Shown here piece after piece: positions 7,065 to 12,333 of a DNA stretch of 12,333 nucleotides (its first letter is position 1; every line of letters begins with the position of its first letter). The notes under the pieces are model-generated. The model was not told the DNA's origin, searched no databases, and saw only the letters and a program-made list of their open reading frames with translations. Source of the DNA: Gemmatimonadota bacterium (GTDB lineage: Bacteria > Gemmatimonadota > Gemmatimonadetes > Longimicrobiales > Longimicrobiaceae). The stretch is from NCBI GenBank assembly GCA_019240375.1, contig JAFAYN010000102.1, positions 1 through 12,333 of the forward strand, given 5' to 3'. A program made the translations under genes and the position numbers.

Positions 7065-7787
7065 ATGGTGAGACGAATGCCCTTTTCCTTCGCATGGGGG
7101 ACGGTCCCCGGCGCCCTCCTCGCGCTGTCGCTGGCCGGGTGCGCGGCGGCGGGCCCCCCGGCGATCCCGGCCGGCCCTCCCGCGCCCGACCCGCAGCCCG
7201 TCGCCGAGCAGCTGGTGCGGGCCACGGCCCCGACCGCGCCGCGCCAGGTCACCTTCGGGTGGGAGCTGGACGAGGCGGGCGCCCGCTTCCGCGGCCGCGG
7301 CGTGGTGCGCATGGAAGGGCCGGATCGGCTCCGGCTCGACCTGTTCGGCCCCCGCGGCGAGACCTACCTGGCCGCGGCCATGGTGGGGGACTCCGTCCGC
7401 GCGCCCGCGGCGCTGGCCTCCATGATCGCGCTCCCCTCGCCGTCGCTGCTCTGGGGCGCGCTGGGTGTCGTCCGCCCGCCCACGAGCGCGCGCCTGCTCG
7501 GCGCCACCGGGAGCGACAGCGGTGCTTCCTCGCTCCGCTACGAGGCCGCCGCGGGTGAGACGGTGGAGTTCGGGGCGACGAACTCGCGCCTGAGTACGGT
7601 CCGGCGTGTCGGCCGTTCGAACACGCTGGAAACCGTGGCGCTCGGCTACTCCCCGCAGGGAGCGCTCACCCGGGCGGAATACCGCAACTGGGCCGCCTAC
7701 CGGACCCTGGTCCTCAACATCGAAACGATCGAAAATGTCGCAGCATTCCCCGAAGCGACCTGGAACCCGGGCGGCGCGGCTCGCTAG
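7065..7787 (+). CDS. Outer-membrane-type lipoprotein, LolB / DUF4292-like
   Basis: A 240-residue lipoprotein precursor: basic MVRR start, hydrophobic core, LSLAGC with Cys26, then a Gly/Ala/Pro linker. The mature part looks like the open beta-barrel LolA/LolB fold: alternating strands such as RQVTFGWELDEAG, GRGVVRMEGPDRLRLDLFGPRGE and YLAAAMVGDSVRA, then a conserved-looking hydrophobic helix and PSLLWGALGVVRPP. LolB receives lipoproteins from LolA and inserts them in the outer membrane; DUF4292 proteins are related but uncharacterised. Assignment is by pattern and context, not by a unique motif. ATG 7065 is preferred because it adds two Arg to the signal; ATG 7077 is an alternative, with GGTGAGA 4-10 nt upstream of it. 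The 3' end overlaps lptE by 53 nt, so the two are probably translationally coupled. Confidence 0.6.
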   Translation: MVRRMPFSFAWGTVPGALLALSLAGCAAAGPPAIPAGPPAPDPQPVAEQLVRATAPTAPRQVTFGWELDEAGARFRGRGVVRMEGPDRLRLDLFGPRGETYLAAAMVGDSVRAPAALASMIALPSPSLLWGALGVVRPPTSARLLGATGSDSGASSLRYEAAAGETVEFGATNSRLSTVRRVGRSNTLETVALGYSPQGALTRAEYRNWAAYRTLVLNIETIENVAAFPEATWNPGGAAR

Positions 7788-8280
7788 CACGCTCCTGGCC
7801 TGCGCCGTCCTCCTGTCCGGGTGCCTGTACTCCTTCACCGGGGGCGGGCTCCCGCGCACCATCCGCACCATCGCGGTGGTCCCGTTCGAGAACGCCTCCA
7901 CCGAGCCGGTCCTGAGCACCGACGTGCAGCTCCGGCTGCAGGACCAGATCCCGCGCAAGCTCGGTGTGCGCCTGGCCGACCAGCGCGTGTCCGACGCGGT
8001 GCTCCGCGGGCGCATCACCGGGTTCGACGAGAGCGCCCCCGCCTTCCGCGCCAACCCGACCAGCACCACCGACCAGGTGGACGTCCTCCAGGCCGAGGTG
8101 CACATCACCTTCGAGGCCGAGATCTACGACGTCCGGCAGGACAAGCTGCTCTGGAAGGGGAGCGGGATCGCGGCCATCGGGCACTACCAGCCGACCTCCG
8201 AGCAGGCGTCCGCGGGTCGGCAGCGCGCCATCGACCAGATGGTGCAGAAGATCATCGAAGGCGCGCAGTCGCAGTGGTGA
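7735..8280 (+). CDS. lptE: LPS assembly lipoprotein LptE family
   Basis: A 181-residue lipoprotein: basic n-region (PKRPGTRAARLAS), hydrophobic core and LSGC with Cys30. Directly after it comes LYSFTGGGLPRTIRTIAVVPFEN, the typical opening of LptE-type proteins outside Proteobacteria, then an alpha/beta core (LQDQIPRKLGVRLADQRVSDAVLRG) and a C-terminal helix (QRAIDQMVQKIIEGAQ). LptE plugs the LptD barrel and helps place LPS in the outer leaflet. lptD is not in this window. The start lies 53 nt inside the upstream lipoprotein gene in another frame; no later start would keep the signal peptide, and no obvious Shine-Dalgarno is seen, which fits coupled translation. The stop overlaps hemC by 4 nt (GTGA). 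Confidence 0.83.
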   Translation: MSQHSPKRPGTRAARLASTLLACAVLLSGCLYSFTGGGLPRTIRTIAVVPFENASTEPVLSTDVQLRLQDQIPRKLGVRLADQRVSDAVLRGRITGFDESAPAFRANPTSTTDQVDVLQAEVHITFEAEIYDVRQDKLLWKGSGIAAIGHYQPTSEQASAGRQRAIDQMVQKIIEGAQSQW

Positions 8281-9251
8281 GCCCCGCGTCCCGAACCCTC
8301 CGCATCGCCTCGCGCGGGAGCGAGCTGGCGCTCTGGCAGGCGCGCGCCGTCGAGGCCGCCCTGCGCGCCGCCGATCCCGAGACCCCGGTGGAGATCCAGG
8401 TGGTCCGCACCACCGGCGACCGGATCCTGGACGTCCCCCTCGCCCGCATCGGCGACAAGGGGCTCTTCACCAAGGAGATCGACGACGCCCTCCTGCGCGG
8501 AGACGCCGACCTGGCCGTCCACTCGCTCAAGGACGTCCCCACGCGGCTCCCGGAAGGGCTGGTCATCGCCGCCGTCACCACCCGCGAGGACCCGCGCGAC
8601 GTGCTGATCCGGCACGACCGCTCCAGCGGAGGGCTGGACGACCTGCCGGCCGGCGCGAAGGTGGGGACCAGCTCCCTCCGCCGGCGCGCGCAGCTCCGCG
8701 CCCTGCGCCCGGACCTGGAGGTGGTGGACCTCCGCGGCAACCTCAACACCCGTCTCGCCAAGCTGGACGCGGGCGAGTACGACGCCATCCTTCTCGCCGC
8801 CGCCGGGGTGCTGCGCCTAGGGTGGGCCGCGCGGATTTCCGCCTACCTGGAGCTGGACGCCTGGCTCCCCGCGGTGGGGCAGGGCGCGCTTGCCGTGGTG
8901 ACCCGCACCGACGCCCCGGAGATCCGGGAGCGCGTCGGGGTGCTCCACGATGCCGCCGCCGCCGCCGCGACCGCCGCCGAGCGGTCCTTCCTGCACGCGC
9001 TGGAGGGGGGCTGCCAGATCCCCATCGGCGCGATCGGCACTGTCGATAGAGACACCCTGGTACTGCACGGCCTGGTCGCGGATCTCGACGGAGAACCCGT
9101 CTTCCGCAGCACCGAGCGCGGTGTGCTGGAGGAAGCCGCCGCCGTCGGGCACCGGCTCGCAGCCGAGCTGAGTCGCCAGGGCGCGGGCGAAGTCCTGGCC
9201 CGGATCCGCCGCGCCACCCACGGCGAGGTAGAGCAGCCCGCCGCCCCCTGA
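8277..9251 (+). CDS. hemC: Hydroxymethylbilane synthase (porphobilinogen deaminase)
   Basis: A 324-residue cytoplasmic enzyme that joins four porphobilinogen units into hydroxymethylbilane for haem and other tetrapyrroles. Clear blocks: [47 protein letters not shown] with catalytic Asp86, [34 protein letters not shown], and [10 protein letters not shown] with Cys246, which carries the dipyrromethane cofactor. Length is slightly above the usual 310. An Ala-rich stretch encoded by a GCC run (8952-8966) precedes [13 protein letters not shown]. The GTG start overlaps the lptE stop by 4 nt. No other haem gene is in the window; its place among envelope genes looks like genome packing, not a pathway link. 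Confidence 0.97.
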   Translation: MSPASRTLRIASRGSELALWQARAVEAALRAADPETPVEIQVVRTTGDRILDVPLARIGDKGLFTKEIDDALLRGDADLAVHSLKDVPTRLPEGLVIAAVTTREDPRDVLIRHDRSSGGLDDLPAGAKVGTSSLRRRAQLRALRPDLEVVDLRGNLNTRLAKLDAGEYDAILLAAAGVLRLGWAARISAYLELDAWLPAVGQGALAVVTRTDAPEIRERVGVLHDAAAAAATAAERSFLHALEGGCQIPIGAIGTVDRDTLVLHGLVADLDGEPVFRSTERGVLEEAAAVGHRLAAELSRQGAGEVLARIRRATHGEVEQPAAP

Positions 9252-9259
9252 TCCAGCCC

Positions 9260-9751
9260 ATGTCCGAGATCCCCGATCCCGCGTCCCGCATCCTCACGCG
9301 CGAGCAGCTCGTGGAGCGCTACGGCCGCCCACGCGACGGGACAGTCGTCTTCACCAACGGGTGCTTCGACATCCTGCATCGCGGCCACGCCGAGTACCTG
9401 CGCGCCGCCCGCCAGCTCGGCGACGTGCTGGTGGTCGGCCTCAACGCCGACGACTCGGTGCGGCGGCTCAAGGGCCCCTCGCGCCCCGTGAACCCGCAGG
9501 AGGACCGGGCGTACGTCCTCGCCTCGCTGGCCGCCGTGGACGCCGTCACCCTCTTCGAAGAGGACACGCCGCTGGAGCTGATCACCGCCCTCCTCCCGGA
9601 CGTCCTGGTGAAGGGGGGAGACTACAGCGTAGACACCATCGTGGGAGCGCGGGAAGTCATGGCGGCGGGCGGACGAGTGGTGGTCGCCCCGCTGGTCCCC
9701 GGCCGCTCCACCACCTCCATCCTGCAGCGGGGAAGGGAAGCCTCCGAATGA
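9260..9751 (+). CDS. rfaE2: D-glycero-beta-D-manno-heptose 1-phosphate adenylyltransferase
   Basis: A 163-residue nucleotidyltransferase that adds AMP to heptose-1-phosphate, giving the ADP-heptose precursor of the LPS inner core. Motifs of the HldE C-terminal domain: [17 protein letters not shown] with HxGH-type His40 and His43, [29 protein letters not shown] (114-122) and GRSTTSI (148-154). In E. coli the activity is fused to a sugar kinase in HldE; here it is a stand-alone protein, as in many other phyla, so the kinase (RfaE1/HldA) should be encoded elsewhere. It starts 8 nt after hemC and its stop overlaps the rph start (ATGA). Confidence 0.94.
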   Translation: MSEIPDPASRILTREQLVERYGRPRDGTVVFTNGCFDILHRGHAEYLRAARQLGDVLVVGLNADDSVRRLKGPSRPVNPQEDRAYVLASLAAVDAVTLFEEDTPLELITALLPDVLVKGGDYSVDTIVGAREVMAAGGRVVVAPLVPGRSTTSILQRGREASE

Positions 9752-10467
9752 ACCCTGTCACACGCAGCTACGACCGTGGCGAGCGCGGGATGCGCCCCCT
9801 CACCCTGGAGCGCGGCGTCACCCGCTACGCCGAGGGATCGTGCCTGGTCGCCATGGGGGAGACGCGCGTCCTGTGCACCGCTTCGGTCGAGGAAGGGGTG
9901 GAGTCCTGGCGCCGCGGGAGCGGAGCCGGGTGGGTCACGGCCGAGTACGCCATGCTCCCCCGCGCCACGCACCAGCGCAACCGGCGCGAGCGGGGTACAG
10001 TCGGCGGGCGCACCCAGGAGATCCAGCGGCTGATCGGCCGGAGCCTGCGCGCCTGCGTCGACATGGGCGCCCTCGGTGAGCGCACCATCCGCGTCGACTG
10101 CGACGTCCTCCAGGCGGACGGCGGCACCCGCACCGCCTCCATCACCGGCGGTGCGGTCGCGTTGTACGACGCCTGCGCCTGGCTGGTGGGGGAAGGGCGC
10201 CTTTCCACGTCGCCCTTCCAGGAGTTCGTGGCGGCGGTGAGCGCCGGGATCGTGGACGGCCGAGTCGTTCTCGACCTGGACTACTCCGAGGACTCCCGGG
10301 CCGAGGTGGACTTCAACGTGGTGGCGATGGAGTCCGGCGGGATCGTGGAGCTGCAGGGGACCGGCGAGCGCGGCTCGTTCGACGCCGCGCAGCTGGGTGT
10401 CCTGATGGACCTCACCCTGGGAGGGATCCGCGAGCTGTGCAGTGCGCAGAGCGCCGCCGTCGGATGA
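9748..10467 (+). CDS. rph: Ribonuclease PH
   Basis: A 239-residue phosphorolytic 3'-5' exoribonuclease that trims the 3' tails of tRNA precursors, using phosphate and releasing nucleoside diphosphates; it acts as a hexameric ring in the cytoplasm. Diagnostic blocks: [11 protein letters not shown] (41-51), [21 protein letters not shown] (61-81), [16 protein letters not shown] (87-102), [19 protein letters not shown] (117-135, phosphate site) and the C-terminal [11 protein letters not shown]. The N-terminus ([11 protein letters not shown]) is more diverged than the usual PDGR-type opening. A purine-rich GGAAGGGAAG (9731-9740) serves as ribosome site. It shares 4-nt overlaps with rfaE2 and rdgB. 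The tRNA genes downstream encode no CCA, so their precursors need 3' trimming, an apt but common neighbour. Confidence 0.97.
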   Translation: MNPVTRSYDRGERGMRPLTLERGVTRYAEGSCLVAMGETRVLCTASVEEGVESWRRGSGAGWVTAEYAMLPRATHQRNRRERGTVGGRTQEIQRLIGRSLRACVDMGALGERTIRVDCDVLQADGGTRTASITGGAVALYDACAWLVGEGRLSTSPFQEFVAAVSAGIVDGRVVLDLDYSEDSRAEVDFNVVAMESGGIVELQGTGERGSFDAAQLGVLMDLTLGGIRELCSAQSAAVG

Positions 10468-11114
10468 ACGACCGACCGCTACTCCTGGCGACACGGAGTG
10501 CCGACAAGCTCCGCGAGATCCGCCAGATCCTCGCCGACCATCCTTCCCTCCGCGTCATCGGCCTCGACGAGGCGGGAGTGGAGGAGACTCCGGAGGAAGA
10601 AGGAATCGAGTGCTTCGAGACCTTCGAGGAAAACTCGCTCGCCAAGGCGCGCTACTACGCCGCCCGGAGCGGCCTCCCGACGCTGGCGGACGACTCCGGC
10701 CTCTGCGTGGACGCGCTCGACGGCGCCCCCGGGGTGTACTCCAAGCGCTTTGCCGGCCGCCCTGACCTGAAAGGGGGGGGACTGGACCGCGCGAACAACG
10801 CGCTGCTCCTGGAGAAGCTGTCCGGCGTCCCCGAAGCCGAGCGGACGGCGCGTTACGTGTGCGTGGTGGCGCTAGCGCTCGGGGATGGCGAGGAGCACAC
10901 CTTCCGGGGAACGTGCGAAGGGGTGATCCTGCTCACGGAGCGCGGCGTCGGGGGGTTCGGATACGATCCTCTCTTCTACATCCCGGAAGAGGATGCGACC
11001 TTCGGCGAGCTGCCCCCGGAGCGCAAGAACGCCCTGAGCCACCGGGGCCGCGCCATACGCGCCGCGGGCAATTGGATGGCGCGGGGGCTTGACGAATCCG
11101 GCTATGGCCTGTAA
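10464..11114 (+). CDS. rdgB: XTP/dITP diphosphatase (non-canonical purine NTP pyrophosphatase)
   Basis: A 216-residue HAM1/RdgB-family enzyme that hydrolyses ITP, dITP and XTP to monophosphates, keeping deaminated purines out of nucleic acids. Motifs: [10 protein letters not shown] (Glu56, Asn57), [12 protein letters not shown] (Asp76, Asp77, the latter catalytic by family comparison), [17 protein letters not shown] (164-171) and LSHRGRA (191-197). The first motif reads TRSADK (10-15), where the family usually has Asn at the third position (TxNxxK); here it is Ser12. A run of eight G (10773-10780) lies in the gene but the frame is kept through all later motifs. The rph-rdgB pairing with a 4-nt overlap is common in bacteria. 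The stop codon is 15 nt from tRNA-Pro, and a tRNA promoter is embedded in the last codons. Confidence 0.96.
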   Translation: MNDRPLLLATRSADKLREIRQILADHPSLRVIGLDEAGVEETPEEEGIECFETFEENSLAKARYYAARSGLPTLADDSGLCVDALDGAPGVYSKRFAGRPDLKGGGLDRANNALLLEKLSGVPEAERTARYVCVVALALGDGEEHTFRGTCEGVILLTERGVGGFGYDPLFYIPEEDATFGELPPERKNALSHRGRAIRAAGNWMARGLDESGYGL

Positions 11115-11117
11115 TTT
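11089..11117 (+). promoter_or_regulatory. Candidate tRNA-cluster promoter embedded in the 3' end of rdgB
   Basis: TTGACG (11089-11094) is followed after exactly 17 bp by TAATTT (11112-11117), which keeps T1, A2 and T6 of the -10 element. The -10 overlaps the rdgB TAA stop. Transcription would begin near 11124, only about 6 nt before the 5' end of tRNA-Pro. The same -35 hexamer and spacing recur in two rRNA promoters downstream. Confidence 0.6.
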
Positions 11118-11129
11118 TCTGCGCTCAAT

Positions 11130-11204
11130 CGGGGCGTAGCGCAGTCCGGTTAGCGCGCCTGCTTTGGGAGCAGGAGGTCCCCGGTTCGAATCCGGGCGCC
11201 CCGA
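11130..11204 (+). tRNA. tRNA-Pro (anticodon TGG)
   Basis: Full cloverleaf: acceptor CGGGGCG pairs perfectly with CGCCCCG, discriminator A. D stem is GCGC/GCGC, anticodon stem CCTGC/GCAGG with loop TTTGGGA (anticodon UGG), T arm CCCGG-TTCGAAT-CCGGG. The unusual C1-G72 pair is typical of bacterial tRNA-Pro. The 3' CCA is not encoded. Confidence 0.97.
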
Positions 11205-11218
11205 TTCGGTGGCGGTGG

Positions 11219-11292
11219 GCGCCAGTAGCTCAGCTGGATAGAGCAACGGCCTTCTAAGCCGTAGGTCATAGGTTCGAGTCCTATCTGGCGCG
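11219..11292 (+). tRNA. tRNA-Arg (anticodon TCT)
   Basis: Full cloverleaf: acceptor GCGCCAG/CTGGCGC, D stem GCTC/GAGC, anticodon stem ACGGC/GCCGT with loop CTTCTAA (anticodon UCU, reading AGA/AGG), T arm ATAGG-TTCGAGT-CCTAT, discriminator G. No encoded CCA. It reads rare Arg codons, which this GC-rich genome hardly uses. Confidence 0.97.
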
Positions 11293-11334
11293 CTGTTGCT
11301 CGGTTGTTTAGATTGAAGAAGTAGATGTGAGGGT

Positions 11335-11350
11335 GCGGCGGCAACGCCGC
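11335..11350 (+). other. GCAA-tetraloop hairpin between tRNA-Arg and tRNA-His
   Basis: GCGGCG (11335-11340) pairs with CGCCGC (11345-11350) around the GNRA tetraloop GCAA, ending 4 nt before tRNA-His. No T-run follows, so it is not a terminator. It may be a precursor-processing or folding element (inference). Confidence 0.5.
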
Positions 11351-11354
11351 TCAT

Positions 11355-11429
11355 GGTGGATGTAGCTCAGTTGGTTAGAGCGCCGGATTGTGGTTCCGGA
11401 GGTCGCGGGTTCGAGCCCCGTCTTCCACC
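11355..11429 (+). tRNA. tRNA-His (anticodon GTG)
   Basis: The extra 5' G(-1) at 11355 faces C73 at 11429, the identity element of tRNA-His. D stem is GCTC/GAGC, anticodon stem CCGGA/TCCGG with loop TTGTGGT (anticodon GUG), T arm GCGGG-TTCGAGC-CCCGT with a G-U closing pair. Acceptor GTGGATG faces CTTCCAC, which leaves a U-U mismatch at pair 6-67. CCA is not encoded. It is the last tRNA before the terminator. Confidence 0.95.
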
Positions 11430-11436
11430 CTTCTGG

Positions 11437-11471
11437 AGAGACCCCCGCCGAAATCGCGGGGGTCTCTTTTT
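11437..11471 (+). terminator. Strong intrinsic terminator after the tRNA cluster
   Basis: A perfect 12-bp stem, AGAGACCCCCGC (11437-11448) with GCGGGGGTCTCT (11456-11467), closes a 7-nt loop and runs into TTTTT (11467-11471). It separates the tRNA unit from the rRNA promoters. Confidence 0.95.
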
Positions 11472-11516
11472 GTCCTCGACGGGTGAGCTGGAAAATCAGG
11501 TGCGGCGGAGTAGGGG

Positions 11517-11545
11517 TTGACGGGCGTGGAGAGGTAGGCTACTAT
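11517..11545 (+). promoter_or_regulatory. rRNA operon promoter P1
   Basis: TTGACG (11517-11522), 17-bp spacer, TACTAT (11540-11545); a TATAT extension follows the -10. It lies about 430 nt before 16S and just after the tRNA terminator. Confidence 0.75.
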
Positions 11546-11610
11546 ATATGGCTCCCGCTGAAATGCAGCGGTGGCACGGGTCGAGATGGCGAAAACGAAG
11601 AAATCGCCCC

Positions 11611-11639
11611 TTGACCGAAGCGGAAAAAGCGAGTAGACT
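11611..11639 (+). promoter_or_regulatory. rRNA operon promoter P2
   Basis: TTGACC (11611-11616), 17-bp spacer, TAGACT (11634-11639), followed by GAAGGCG. The -35 is 94 bp after that of P1. Confidence 0.72.
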
Positions 11640-11699
11640 GAAGGCGTTGCGAGAGTTCGGCGGGCAACGAAAATCGAAAGAGCAGAGATCGGGCAGGGG

Positions 11700-11728
11700 T
11701 TGACGGACGGGGCAGGCGAGGTTAGATT
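11700..11728 (+). promoter_or_regulatory. rRNA operon promoter P3
   Basis: TTGACG (11700-11705), 17-bp spacer, TAGATT (11723-11728), followed by GAAGGAC. The -35 is 89 bp after that of P2. The segment from 11695 resembles that from 11512 (P1) at about two-thirds of 34 positions, including a shared AGGGGTTGACGG. Confidence 0.75.
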
Positions 11729-11973
11729 GAAGGACTCGCTGCAGGGCGGGCGAGTCGAAGGGGAAACACAGCGGCCTGGGTGAAACCGGGTGGTTGTCTT
11801 GGAAGTGAGAAGCGGGTCAGAGGCCCGCGTGAGGAATTGACAATTTGGGTCATGGGGAGTGCGAAGGAATTGGGCGGCCCATACGCTCTTGAGGCATCAC
11901 TTCCTCGGGAGCTGGGAAGTCAAAGTGAATTCCGAATAGAACAACTGCGTTCTGTTCGACAGAGCTGTTTAAA
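11729..11973 (+). other. rRNA operon transcribed leader (non-coding)
   Basis: No gene is credible between the terminator and 16S; this part lies after P3. It can form short hairpins: GCGGG/CCCGC (11812-11816 with 11824-11828), ACTTCC/GGAAGT (11899-11904 with 11915-11920) and AGAAC/GTTCT (11938-11942 with 11949-11953). Two weak boxA-like antitermination sequences are present, GCTCTTGAG (11885-11893) and GCTGTTTAAAC (11964-11974), against the E. coli-type GCTCTTTAACA. The first is better placed, the second matches better but abuts 16S. RNase III processing would need the 16S trailer, which is outside the window. Confidence 0.6.
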
Positions 11974-12333
11974 CTCATGGAGAGTTTGATCCTGGCTCAG
12001 GACGAACGCTGGCGGCGCGCTTAACACATGCAAGTCGAACGGGGCTCTCTCTTCGGGGGGAGTTCAGTGGCGAACGGGTGCGTAACACGTGAGCAACCTG
12101 CCCATCTGTGGGGGATAACCTCGGGAAACCGGGGCTAATACCGCATGCGTTCTCTGGCTCGATTGAGCCATTGAGGAAAGGTGCTGCAAGGCACTGCAGA
12201 TGGAGGGGCTCGCGGCGTATCAGCTAGTTGGTGGGGTAACGGCTCACCAAGGCAACGACGCGTAGCCGATCTGAGAGGATGATCGGCCACATTGGGACTG
12301 AGATACGGCCCAGACTCCTACGGGAGGCAGCAG
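11974..12333 (+). rRNA. 16S ribosomal RNA, 5' part (truncated by window end)
   Basis: The universal 5' sequence AGAGTTTGATCCTGGCTCAG is at 11981-12000, so the mature 5' end is near 11974 by alignment to E. coli numbering. Further conserved blocks follow: ACGCTGGCGGCG, AACACATGCAAGTCGAACG, GGCGAACGGGTG and ACTCCTACGGGAGGCAGCAG at the last bases (E. coli 338-357). Variable helix 6 is a short stem capped by TTCG near 12054. About 360 nt of roughly 1,500 are present. Gemmatimonadota is my best guess for the source. Confidence 0.98.

Noticed and set aside
8952..8966. GCC trinucleotide run in hemC as a functional repeat
   Set aside because: Only five Ala codons in an Ala-rich loop, normal for such GC-rich coding sequence.
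10872..11354. Minus-strand open frames across the tRNA cluster (containing strings such as ARQIGLEPMTYGLEGRCS)
   Set aside because: These are antisense translations of the tRNA genes, a well-known annotation artefact; the cloverleaves explain the conservation.
11130..11471. tRNA cluster as an integration site of a mobile element
   Set aside because: No integrase, no direct repeat of a tRNA 3' end, and no foreign genes nearby; the next unit is the rRNA operon.
11837..11842. Perfect TTGACA in the rRNA leader as a fourth promoter
   Set aside because: No acceptable -10 at 15-19 bp spacing (TGCGAA at 17 bp); it is more likely just leader sequence.
11390..11989. Two short plus-strand open frames between tRNA-His and 16S (74 and 69 codons)
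   Set aside because: They run through the tRNA, the terminator, the promoters or the 16S start, lack ribosome sites and have no protein-like pattern.

Overview
The window is a GC-rich bacterial chromosome segment (about 70% G+C in the genes, visibly lower in the RNA region) from a diderm, LPS-making organism. LptE, a heptose-1-phosphate adenylyltransferase, an LpxH-type phosphoesterase and several lipoproteins point to an LPS outer membrane. The start of the 16S gene, the DUF5683 protein and the codon use suggest Gemmatimonadota, perhaps the Longimicrobium lineage. That placement is an inference, because only about 360 nt of 16S is present.

Layout: (1) 1-373, minus: start of a lipoprotein of the 5'-nucleotidase / cyclic-nucleotide phosphodiesterase family, cut by the window edge. 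(2) 544-3700, plus: secreted amidohydrolase with a 27-bp in-frame duplication beside its catalytic Asp, a DUF5683 envelope protein, glutamate racemase (murI), and a small two-helix membrane protein. (3) 3624-4379, minus: LpxH-like phosphoesterase, converging on and overlapping the small membrane gene by 77 bp. (4) 4525-11114, plus: a tight eight-gene run behind a near-consensus sigma70 promoter (4430-4458). It holds YbgC-type thioesterase, a HEAT-repeat/cyclophilin lipoprotein, a LolB/DUF4292-like lipoprotein, lptE, hemC, rfaE2, rph and rdgB. Six of the seven junctions are overlaps or gaps of 16 nt or less, and the seventh is a 53-nt overlap. (5) 11089-11471: promoter, tRNA-Pro(TGG), tRNA-Arg(TCT), tRNA-His(GTG), strong intrinsic terminator. 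(6) 11472-12333: a roughly 500-nt non-coding rRNA leader with three tandem promoters, then the 5' end of 16S rRNA, cut at about E. coli position 357.

The genes combine envelope building (peptidoglycan D-Glu, lipid A precursor hydrolysis, heptose activation, LPS insertion, lipoprotein handling, periplasmic protein folding) with housekeeping (tetrapyrrole synthesis, tRNA 3' maturation by RNase PH, nucleotide-pool cleaning). Most of the window is ordinary core genome. I see no mobile element, CRISPR array, toxin-antitoxin pair or defence system. The most notable items are the HEAT-cyclophilin lipoprotein beside two outer-membrane lipoprotein genes, the duplication in the amidohydrolase active site, a tRNA promoter hidden in the end of rdgB, and the triple rRNA promoter with fixed 17-bp spacing.
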